Shown piece by piece: positions 57,083 to 64,000 of a stretch of 64,000 nucleotides of DNA (positions are counted from its first letter, which is position 1; each line of letters begins with the position of its first letter). The notes under the pieces are model-generated. The model searched no databases. It was not told where the DNA came from and worked only from the letters and a program-made list of their open reading frames with translations. This stretch comes from Shewanella schlegeliana (GTDB lineage Bacteria > Pseudomonadota > Gammaproteobacteria > Enterobacterales > Shewanellaceae): assembly GCF_016765635.1 (NCBI RefSeq), contig NZ_JAESVD010000008.1, positions 1-64,000 on the forward strand, given 5' to 3'. The position numbers and the translations under genes were made by a program.

Positions 57083-57604
57083 TTAAAGCAAGGCTAACGC
57101 CGATTTCAACTTATCTTCTAGCTCTGAGTTGCGAAGCACCTGCTTCTCCATATCGAAGTTATCGAAAAAGCTTGGAACTGACAGCGTTGCTTTTACCTCT
57201 GCAGCAAAGTATGGCGCCGAGCCCGCTGCTGCCGCTAAGACGCTTGCAGCACCTCCAGGTCCTGGAGACGTTGCTAACAATAGCATCGGCTTATTTTGGA
57301 ACACCTTCATATCGATACGCGATGTCCAGTCAAACAAGTTTTTATAGGCCGCCGTATAGGAGCCATTATGCTCAGCAAAAGAGATAATAATCGCATCGGC
57401 CTCACCAATTTTGGCAAAGAACTTTTGTGCCAGCTCTGGGTGACCTAACTCCTCTTCTCTATCTTGACTAAAGATAGGCATTTCATAATCGTTGATATCG
57501 AGGATCTCAACGTCGGCACCGTCTACGAGCGATGCCGCATAGCTTGCGAGCTGCTTATTAATTGACTTAGAACTGCTGCTGGCTGCAAAGGCTAATAGTT
57601 TCAT
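57083..57604 (-). CDS. NADPH-dependent FMN reductase family protein
   Basis: 173 residues. Flavodoxin-like fold: N-terminal ASSSSKSINKQLA phosphate loop, FAEHNGSYTAAYKNLFDW and LATSPGPGGA, typical of the YieF/ChrR/azoreductase-like group. Reduces FMN, quinones or similar acceptors. Divergent from the LysR gene at 57805, which probably regulates it. Confidence 0.92.
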   Translation of the reverse strand: MKLLAFAASSSSKSINKQLASYAASLVDGADVEILDINDYEMPIFSQDREEELGHPELAQKFFAKIGEADAIIISFAEHNGSYTAAYKNLFDWTSRIDMKVFQNKPMLLLATSPGPGGAASVLAAAAGSAPYFAAEVKATLSVPSFFDNFDMEKQVLRNSELEDKLKSALALL

Positions 57605-57804
57605 AATTGGGCTCTCTTATTCAGTCACTGCAGGTTATGCCTGCAAAAGTAGTTGATTTGGCTGCCGCTAGCCTTAATGTGAAGATTAACTTGTGAGCGA
57701 CAACCCGATGAAGAGCAGTGTATATTAGTTACGATTAGTTATTAATAACCTAAAAAGACAATAACTATTTCCATACAACTCTTAATCAGGCGATTGATGT
57801 GATA

Positions 57805-58722
57805 ATGAATAAACTGTTTGACGGTATCGTGATTTTTACACAGGTGGTTAAGAGTGGTGGTTTCTCGGCTGCAGCAGAGGTGCTGGGACACTCCACCTCC
57901 TATGTGAGTAAAGAAGTCAATAAGCTAGAGGCGCGCCTCGGAGTGCGACTGCTCAACCGTACTACCCGCTCTATTGGCTTAACCCCTGAGGGGGAGGCTT
58001 ATTTCCAGCAATGTCTACAACTAATAAGCGATGCAGAACAAGCTATCGGCTTAATCACCCAACATGATATTAGCCCCCGCGGAGTATTGAGGATCAGCTG
58101 CCCTGTTGGTTTTGCCCAGAACCACCTCAAGCCTATTATCAGCGAATACCTGCAGCGTTACCCCAATGTCAGCCTAGATTTAGATTTAAGTGATAAGCGC
58201 ACCGATGTGATTGCCGATGGGTATGATTTAGTGATTAGGGCATCGGCGCAGCTTGAAGAGTCGAGCCTCATCAGCCGCAGACTCTATAGCTGTAAAGCCT
58301 ATACAGTGGCCTCGAAAGGGTACATCTCTCGCCACGGAAAGCCTCACCATCCCAGAGAGCTAGAAACCCATAACGGGATCTGTTACTCCAACCATAAACA
58401 ACCAAGCAAATGGGATTATATTGATCATGATGGCAAACACTTTGTAGTGAATATTAGACCTAAGATCCTCTGTAACAATGGCGAGATGCAGCTGAGCATG
58501 GCCTTGGCTGGCCATGGTATAACCCGCTTACCGAGTTTTTATATGCAAGGTGCACTCGAGAGCGACCAGCTTGAGATCCTCTTTGACAACTTTCCCAGTG
58601 CCGACATCGACGTCTTCGTGGTTTACCCAAGCCGCAAACATCTATCACCTAAAGTCAGAGCCTTTATCGATCTCGCTGCCGAGCGTTTTTCCTCTCACGA
58701 TATAAAGAAAGGAGATAAATAG
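57805..58722 (+). CDS. LysR-family regulator next to the FMN reductase
   Basis: About 305 residues (the frame opens at a GTG six bases earlier). Helix-turn-helix GFSAAAEVLGHSTSYVSKEV with CrgA-like effector domain (YDLVIRASAQLEESSLISRRL). Divergent from the FMN reductase gene with about 200 bases between. Effector unknown. Confidence 0.9.
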   Translation: MNKLFDGIVIFTQVVKSGGFSAAAEVLGHSTSYVSKEVNKLEARLGVRLLNRTTRSIGLTPEGEAYFQQCLQLISDAEQAIGLITQHDISPRGVLRISCPVGFAQNHLKPIISEYLQRYPNVSLDLDLSDKRTDVIADGYDLVIRASAQLEESSLISRRLYSCKAYTVASKGYISRHGKPHHPRELETHNGICYSNHKQPSKWDYIDHDGKHFVVNIRPKILCNNGEMQLSMALAGHGITRLPSFYMQGALESDQLEILFDNFPSADIDVFVVYPSRKHLSPKVRAFIDLAAERFSSHDIKKGDK

Positions 58723-58874
58723 CTGGCAATGTTAATCTTTATGACTATTTTTTAAATTTATCGCTTTAAAGTTAACCGGCGGAAAACTTATAATAAATCA
58801 GCCTTCCTACCCCACGGCAAAGTTACATTGAGCCAAGGCGCATTCTTTGGGGACAAACAACTTAGGTGAATTGT

Positions 58875-61043
58875 GTGCTAAAGAAAATTCTTGCAATGAC
58901 CAGCTCAACCCAGATGTTAGTAGCCATGTTTGTCGGCTTTGGTGTCGGCCTGTTTTTCGGCGAGTCCGTTGGCTGGATGGGCACCATTGGCACTAGCGTT
59001 ATTCTGCTGATGCAGATGACTGTACTGCCCTATATCGTTGTGTCGCTGGTTGGCGGTATCGGCAAATTACAAAAGAGTACCGCTAAACTTATCTTTAGCC
59101 GCGCAGGCCTTATCATGTTACTGCTCTGGCTGTTAGCCATCGTCATGATCGCCTTGATGCCGCTCTCTTTCCCCGTTATTGAATCGGCCTCCTTCTTTAG
59201 TACCAGCAGTATCGAACCTGTCACCCCTATCGATTACTTTAAGCTATATATTCCATCAAACCCCTTTGAGTCGATGGCCGATGGTTATGTGCCTGCCATG
59301 GTGGTATTTAGTATCGCTATGGGGCTAGCACTGATTGGCATGCAGGGCGAAAATAAACAGCAAATATTAACCTTTATGCACACCAGCTCTGAGATCTTCT
59401 CGCGCATCACTCAGGGGCTAGTCAAAATTCTACCAATCGGTATTTTTGCCATGTCCGCTTCGGCGGCAGGTACCATGGGCGTGGATGAATTTGCCAGCAT
59501 GCAGGTTTACCTGATCAGCTATTTTGTACTGTGTTTACTGCTAACCTTCTGGGTGCTGCCCTGGATTGTCGCCTCGCTAACACCGATCACCTTTGCCCAA
59601 GCGCTACGAATTTCGAAATCGAGCCTAGTGACCGCCTTTGCCACGGGTAATATCTTCATCGTGATCCCTGTGATTGTTGAAGAGTGTAAGCAGGTAATGC
59701 GCGAACACGACGACTTATGTGAAGACGGTGCCACCTTAATTGAAATTTTGGTGCCGATTGCCTTCACCTTCCCCAATATCGGTAAGTTAACGGTTATCAT
59801 GTTTGTCTATTTTGCCGGTTGGTTTAACGGCACGCCAGTGGACGTAGCCAGTATTCCATCTCTTTCAATTAGTGGTCTTTTAGCGCTATTTGGCAGCGTG
59901 TATGTCGCGATCCCCTTTATGCTCGACTTAGTCAAACTGCCAGCCGACCTGTTCCAGCTATTTGTCATGTCAGGCTTTATTACCGGTAAGTTTAATTCTA
60001 TTGCCGCAGTGATGAACCTATTTGTACTGACTTTGCTGACGGCATCCCTGTTTCAAAAGTCACTTAAGCTGCGTCCGCCACAGCTGCTAAAAATGGGCAT
60101 AGGGATCGGCGCCAGCGTATTGTTGACCTTGATTGTTTGCCGCATCGGCATGGGGATATTTATCCATAGCCCAGAGATCACCAGTGGGGTTATCGCTAAT
60201 ATGCAAGTGGCCGATAAGGTGCCGACCAAGGTTAAAAAGCAATTCCCGATTGTAGGCAAAACGCCTTCAACACCTATTCGCAGCGTCCAAGCAATTCGAG
60301 ATGCAGGCACACTCCGAGTCGGCTACATCCCCAGTAATGTGCCCTTTAGTTATTACAATAACGCGGGGCAATTGGTTGGCTTTGATACCGCTATGGCCAC
60401 AAAACTTGCCGAAGACTTAAAGGTTAAAATCGAATTTATTCCCTTTAAAAAAGACCAATTAGCCGCATCGCTGAAGGCGGGATTTTTCGATATAGCCATG
60501 TCTGGCCTCGCCATGGATATCGAGCAGATGGATGCACTTAGCTATGCTAACCCCATTTTAGAGCTTAACCTTGCCATCGCCACTAAAGACCACCTGGTGA
60601 ACGACTTTAAGAGCAACGAAAAAATCAAAGAGATGCATAACATGACTATCGCTTATGTTGAACACAGCGATGCGATTGAGGAGGCCAAACTCTTTGCCCC
60701 TAATCTTAAGTTCGTCAAAATAGAGGGCTATAAAGACTTCTTTAGGCAGAAGAAGCACAAGTATGATGCGGTGGTCATTAGCGCCCAAGCTGGCTCTGCT
60801 TGGACCCTGTTCTTCCCGGGTTACGGCATTGCACTTTTAGAGAGTAACTCCCATTATCCCGTGGCGTACGCTGTCGCGCAGTCTAACCAATCGCTGCTCA
60901 ACTACATCAACAATTGGCAGCGTTTACGTAAAGTCGATGGTACTCAAGAAGGTATCTATGATTACTGGATGCTCGGTAAAGGCGCTGAAAAAGAGCAGCC
61001 ACGCTGGTCGATTATGCGTGATGTATTGCACTGGGTTGACTAA
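58875..61043 (+). CDS. Dicarboxylate/amino-acid:cation symporter fused to a periplasmic solute-binding domain
   Basis: About 722 residues. Residues 1 to about 400 are a DAACS (glutamate/dicarboxylate symporter) transporter: MQMTVLPYIVVSLVGGIGKLQ, hairpin-like SLVTAFATGNIFIVIP and the conserved re-entrant regions. One extra membrane helix (about 408-432) follows. From about 475 to 700 there is a family-3 solute-binding domain: GTLRVGYIPSNVPFSYYN, VGFDTAMATKLAEDL, LKAGFFDIAMSGL. The extra helix would place this domain in the periplasm. GTG start at 58875 with AGG eight bases upstream; GTG 58866 is also in frame. Substrate unknown, probably an acidic amino acid or dicarboxylate. Confidence 0.9.
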   Translation: MLKKILAMTSSTQMLVAMFVGFGVGLFFGESVGWMGTIGTSVILLMQMTVLPYIVVSLVGGIGKLQKSTAKLIFSRAGLIMLLLWLLAIVMIALMPLSFPVIESASFFSTSSIEPVTPIDYFKLYIPSNPFESMADGYVPAMVVFSIAMGLALIGMQGENKQQILTFMHTSSEIFSRITQGLVKILPIGIFAMSASAAGTMGVDEFASMQVYLISYFVLCLLLTFWVLPWIVASLTPITFAQALRISKSSLVTAFATGNIFIVIPVIVEECKQVMREHDDLCEDGATLIEILVPIAFTFPNIGKLTVIMFVYFAGWFNGTPVDVASIPSLSISGLLALFGSVYVAIPFMLDLVKLPADLFQLFVMSGFITGKFNSIAAVMNLFVLTLLTASLFQKSLKLRPPQLLKMGIGIGASVLLTLIVCRIGMGIFIHSPEITSGVIANMQVADKVPTKVKKQFPIVGKTPSTPIRSVQAIRDAGTLRVGYIPSNVPFSYYNNAGQLVGFDTAMATKLAEDLKVKIEFIPFKKDQLAASLKAGFFDIAMSGLAMDIEQMDALSYANPILELNLAIATKDHLVNDFKSNEKIKEMHNMTIAYVEHSDAIEEAKLFAPNLKFVKIEGYKDFFRQKKHKYDAVVISAQAGSAWTLFFPGYGIALLESNSHYPVAYAVAQSNQSLLNYINNWQRLRKVDGTQEGIYDYWMLGKGAEKEQPRWSIMRDVLHWVD

Positions 61044-61107
61044 GGTTTGATAGGCTAGAGCTTAGAAGAGTAAACAAGTCTGCAGTTGAGAAAAGTCTCC
61101 ATTAAAA

Positions 61108-61137
61108 AGCCCTTAATCGATATCGATTAAGGGCTTT
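61108..61137. terminator. Bidirectional terminator
   Basis: 30-base perfect palindrome with arms AAGCCCTTAATCGAT / ATCGATTAAGGGCTT. It is followed by TTCT on the plus strand and by T-rich sequence on the minus strand. Serves the symporter and the rsuA-like gene. Confidence 0.9.
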
Positions 61138-61143
61138 TCTATT

Positions 61144-61863
61144 TTAGGCTTTCGATTGCGGCGTCGGAGTCGACAATTGATGCACCTCACCCTCGCTTAG
61201 ATAACGCCACTCACCGACCTTAAGATCTAAGCTCAAATCACCAATTTTCTCTCTGTGTAGGCCGTTGACCCGATTACCCACCGCGGCAAACATCCGCTTA
61301 ACCTGATGGTATTTGCCCTCAGTAATGGTCAGTAGCACCTCTTTTTCAGTCACTAGCTCCAGCTTAGCTGGCAGGGTAAGTGCTTGCTCATTTTGCAATT
61401 GCAGCCCATGTGCAAACCTAGCAACCATCTCTACTGCATCATCAATAATGGGATCTCGCAAAGTCACTCGGTATGTTTTCTCGCACTGTTTATCGGGCCT
61501 GATAATATCGAATGACCAGCGACCATCGTCGGTCAGTAACACTAAACCCGTGGTATCGGCATCGAGCCGCCCAACAATGTGCAAGTCTTCCACCCTTTCA
61601 ATATCGATGCAGCGGAATAGGCTTGGGTAGTCGCCATCAACATTGGAGCTGAGAGTATGGAGCGGCTTATGCAACATGATATAGCGCGATGGCCTTGCGA
61701 CTAACCTTTGTCTTCGATAGCGCACCTCATTGCTTTCATGTACCTGAAAGCGAACATCAGTGATGACCTCACCATTAACACTAACTTCAGCCCGCTCTAT
61801 GCACTCACTCGCCTGGCTGCGGTTAAGCTCGGTACTCTTGCAGATAAATTTATCTAGACGCAT
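61144..61863 (-). CDS. RsuA-family pseudouridine synthase, second copy
   Basis: 239 residues. S4 domain (MRLDKFICKSTEL) and catalytic motif VGRLDADTTGLVL, then ITEGKYHQVKRMF. Related to the RsuA at 28437 but more divergent: the usual MLNKP is MLHKP, and the central loop and the tail differ (a longer C-terminal tail, STPTPQSKA). The catalytic Asp is present. Either a second 16S enzyme or a specialised paralogue; the site it modifies cannot be told from sequence. Confidence 0.85.
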   Translation of the reverse strand: MRLDKFICKSTELNRSQASECIERAEVSVNGEVITDVRFQVHESNEVRYRRQRLVARPSRYIMLHKPLHTLSSNVDGDYPSLFRCIDIERVEDLHIVGRLDADTTGLVLLTDDGRWSFDIIRPDKQCEKTYRVTLRDPIIDDAVEMVARFAHGLQLQNEQALTLPAKLELVTEKEVLLTITEGKYHQVKRMFAAVGNRVNGLHREKIGDLSLDLKVGEWRYLSEGEVHQLSTPTPQSKA

Positions 61864-62065
61864 ATCACTCAGCTATCACTTCTTTCTACGACAGAATTAT
61901 CGCAAGCTACACAAATTGCACAAGGGTTCATTTTAAAAATGCCAGTATTTATCCAGTCCTGTAGAGGTTGAGCTGTTAAGCGGGTGCGATTTCAGGCACA
62001 ATACCCGGCTAAGAAAAGGCATAAAAAAGCCTATTTACTTTGTCGTAAACGCTTAGGAACCCACA

Positions 62066-63103
62066 ATGACGCAGATCACCCTACTTACCCCTGACGATTG
62101 GCACTTACATTTTCGCGATGGCGATATGTTACAAGAAACGGTTCCCGCCACTGCGCGCCTGTTTCAACGTGCGATTGTGATGCCTAACCTTTTACCACCT
62201 GTCACCGATGCAAAGATGGTAACTGAGTATCGTGAGCGTATTTTGGCGGCACGACCAGCGGGTTCAACCTTTGAACCGCTAATGACGATCTTTCTAACCA
62301 ACAACACCACAGAGCAAGACATCATCGATGCCAAAGCCGCAGGTGTTGTTGCCGCAAAGCTTTATCCAGCAGGCGCGACGACTAACTCTGACGCCGCAGT
62401 AAAAGCCCTCGATGCGCTATTCCCAGTATTCGAAGCCATGGCAAAGCACGGCATGTTGCTACTGGTTCACGGTGAAGTGACAGAATCTCATATCGATATC
62501 TTCGACCGCGAAGCTATGTTCATCGAACGCTACCTTGCGCGCATCGTTGCATCATTCCCAACTCTTAAAGTGGTATTCGAGCATATCACCACTAAAGATG
62601 CGGCTGAGTTTGTGATGGAGGCTGCTGACAATGTAGCGGCAACGATTACCCCGCAGCACTTACTGCTAAACCGCAATGACCTGCTAGTTGGCGGCGTTCG
62701 TCCACACAACTTCTGCTTACCTGTGCTTAAGCGCAGTACTCACCAAGAGGCGCTACGCGCAGCCGTTGCGACAGGCTCGAGCAAGTTCTTCTTAGGTACA
62801 GATTCTGCGCCGCACGAGAAGCATCGTAAAGAATCGGCTTGTGGCTGTGCGGGTTGTTACAGTGCATGGAGTGCATTAGAGCTATACGCACAGGTATTTG
62901 ATGACTTAGGTGCACTGGACAAGCTAGAAGGCTTTGCCAGTAAGCATGGCCCAGATTTTTACGGCCTAGCGCGCAACACCAGTACCGTTACCCTAGTCAA
63001 AGAGAAATGGACAGTACCGAGCGAGATCATCTTGCCAAACGGTAACCCAATTGTGCCATTCTTTGCTGGTGAAGAGGTGAACTGGAAAGTGAAAACTGCT
63101 TAA
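62066..63103 (+). CDS. pyrC: Dihydroorotase PyrC
   Basis: 345 residues, class II enzyme as in E. coli. Cyclises carbamoyl-aspartate in pyrimidine synthesis. Metal ligands: HLHFRDG (two His), the carbamylated Lys in [17 protein letters not shown] and FEHITT, and Asp in LGTDSAPH. Own terminator follows. Immediately upstream is a CGTAAACGCTTAGG block with weak likeness to a PurR operator. Confidence 0.97.
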   Translation: MTQITLLTPDDWHLHFRDGDMLQETVPATARLFQRAIVMPNLLPPVTDAKMVTEYRERILAARPAGSTFEPLMTIFLTNNTTEQDIIDAKAAGVVAAKLYPAGATTNSDAAVKALDALFPVFEAMAKHGMLLLVHGEVTESHIDIFDREAMFIERYLARIVASFPTLKVVFEHITTKDAAEFVMEAADNVAATITPQHLLLNRNDLLVGGVRPHNFCLPVLKRSTHQEALRAAVATGSSKFFLGTDSAPHEKHRKESACGCAGCYSAWSALELYAQVFDDLGALDKLEGFASKHGPDFYGLARNTSTVTLVKEKWTVPSEIILPNGNPIVPFFAGEEVNWKVKTA

Positions 63104-63135
63104 ACGCGGAGCACTACGCCAATCATGCTAAAAAA

Positions 63136-63160
63136 AGCCTGCTCATTGCAGGCTTTTTTG
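63136..63160 (+). terminator. Terminator of pyrC
   Basis: Hairpin AGCCTGC-TCATT-GCAGGCT followed by TTTTTGTTTTTT. Confidence 0.93.
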
Positions 63161-63397
63161 TTTTTTAACTGTGTTCCGTCCTGAGATAATAGCAAAGCTA
63201 GCTATGTGTCTAAATGTATCCATATCAGCGCCAAATACACACACTGTTACCTCAAGACATCGGCTGAATTGAAAATAAGATAAAGATACATTTGAATACA
63301 AAGTTAGCACATCTTTTTTCATTGCCTTGCGCTTAAATGCCTCCATGCAAACGCATAACTTAAAGCTATTTTAAGTCCATAACGCAAGGAGCAACCG

Positions 63398-63745
63398 ATG
63401 AAGAAACTATTACCATTAACCGCGATTGTACTGACCTCAATCACCTTTAATGCATCAGCTGCAATGGAACCCAATTTAGAGAAAAAGCTAATTGCCGTCT
63501 GTAAGACTGCTTTAAGCGATAACCTGCTTCTTTATAGCAGAACCATGCAGGAAAATAAGATAAACAAACACAGGGTGTTTCCAAGGCTGGTCTGTAACGG
63601 TCAGAGTTTCCACGATTTTGCGATCTCAAATGGTGCCACTAAAGTAGCCAATAAGATTGCGCCATATAATAGCTCTGGCAGCACATCAATTACCGACCTT
63701 GCAATGACAGACTCGAAAGACGTCGGCTATTCTGTCATTTTCTAA
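63398..63745 (+). CDS. Small exported protein, DUF3718-like
   Basis: 115 residues. Signal peptide ending NASA. The mature part carries the pattern KKLIAVCKTAL, RLVCNGQSFHDFAISNGA, which matches small Shewanella/Vibrio DUF3718 proteins as I remember them. Two cysteines, probably disulfide-linked. Strong AAGGAG before the ATG. Function unknown. Confidence 0.8.
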   Translation: MKKLLPLTAIVLTSITFNASAAMEPNLEKKLIAVCKTALSDNLLLYSRTMQENKINKHRVFPRLVCNGQSFHDFAISNGATKVANKIAPYNSSGSTSITDLAMTDSKDVGYSVIF

Positions 63746-63752
63746 CGCTCAA

Positions 63753-63787
63753 GCCTGATGAAAAGGGAGTTAACCTTTTCATCAGGC
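63753..63787. terminator. Bidirectional terminator
   Basis: Long hairpin GCCTGATGAAAAGG - GAGTTAA - CCTTTTCATCAGGC between two convergent genes. Confidence 0.85.
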
Positions 63788-63817
63788 CTGCTGAGATTTA
63801 AGTTACTGAGACAAGGG

Positions 63818-64000
63818 TTACTCCCGCCCCAATGCATCCCCTAATGGCTCAAAATAGGCGATAAGCGCATTGAAGATCTGCGCCCTGTGCTCAAGGGTCG
63901 GGTAACCACCCGCATCAAACAGGGGGGACTTTAACGTTTCATCTACCAAGTAGGGGTTAGTGATATCTGGGTAAGATTCGATGCAGGACTCAAACGCCCG
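63818..64000 (-). CDS. C-terminal fragment of a gene cut by the right edge
   Basis: The minus strand is open from the window edge to a TAA at 63818-63820, giving 60 residues. They end ...FEPLGDALGRE and contain YPDITNPYLVDETLKS and FDAGGYPTLEHRAQI. It has the look of a real protein (balanced composition, convergent terminator). I do not recognise the family from this part. The start is outside the window. Confidence 0.7.
   Translation of the reverse strand, partial: RAFESCIESYPDITNPYLVDETLKSPLFDAGGYPTLEHRAQIFNALIAYFEPLGDALGRE

Noticed and set aside
63143..63346. 67-codon minus-strand open frame after pyrC
   Set aside because: Starts within a plain intergenic stretch and runs into the pyrC terminator; no ribosome site and no recognisable pattern.

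Overview
The window comes from a marine gammaproteobacterium, almost certainly a Shewanella. The partial 16S rRNA 5' end at the left edge is Shewanella-like. So are the gene orders (bamD facing rluD-pgeF-clpB; M13 peptidase / SMI1-type protein / DUF4447-type protein / malic enzyme) and the GlyGly-CTERM secreted proteases. Most of the window is ordinary core chromosome. The accessory signal sits in the protease cluster (15.8-28.4 kb) and in repeat-rich intergenic gaps between 32 and 42.3 kb.

Layout. 1-620: 5' end of a 16S rRNA gene on the minus strand, with leader, boxA and two tandem promoters. 0.9-9.9 kb: a DUF4124 protein, a small lipoprotein, clpB with a heat-shock promoter, pgeF, rluD, bamD, and an RND-superfamily exporter with a TTG start. 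10-13.4 kb: tRNA-Phe, a chemoreceptor with a helical bimodular sensor, and an ornithine cyclodeaminase/mu-crystallin protein. 13.6-15.7 kb: an operon of ECF sigma factor, single-pass membrane protein (likely anti-sigma) and DUF4097 beta-repeat protein. 15.8-28.4 kb: two copies of one module, a minus-strand LysR regulator divergent from a plus-strand subtilase of about 1,650 residues. The two divergent regions share a 12-base motif, and the two proteases end in similar terminators.

28.4-40.3 kb: rsuA, a hexapeptide acetyltransferase, an M13 peptidase, small conserved proteins, a GST, a PH-domain membrane protein, a beta-lactamase-fold hydrolase, a DUF1456 protein and NAD-malic enzyme. Three intergenic gaps here (32.23-32.48, 34.53-34.81, 38.23-38.53 kb) hold copies of a composite repeat built from short hairpins. 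At 40.4-42.3 kb a second hairpin repeat occurs as inverted copies (57 bases identical) flanking an AT-rich segment with two unrecognised genes.

42.4-64 kb: a PAP2 phosphatase, a TPR-GGDEF diguanylate cyclase, queG, dodecin, an AhpD-like protein and its LysR, and a thioredoxin-like protein. Then come metE/metR, with MetJ-type boxes and a MetR-like site between them, an HDOD protein and an SGNH esterase. These are followed by btuB behind a cobalamin riboswitch, an FMN reductase and its LysR, and a symporter fused to a solute-binding domain. The window closes with a second rsuA-like gene, pyrC, a DUF3718-like protein and a gene cut by the right edge.

Working links. MetE (B12-independent), MetR and riboswitch-controlled BtuB lie within 7 kb and join methionine synthesis to B12 supply. 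Each LysR-protease pair looks like a self-contained regulated exoprotease unit. The two hairpin-repeat families and the inverted-repeat-flanked segment are the least explained parts of the window.
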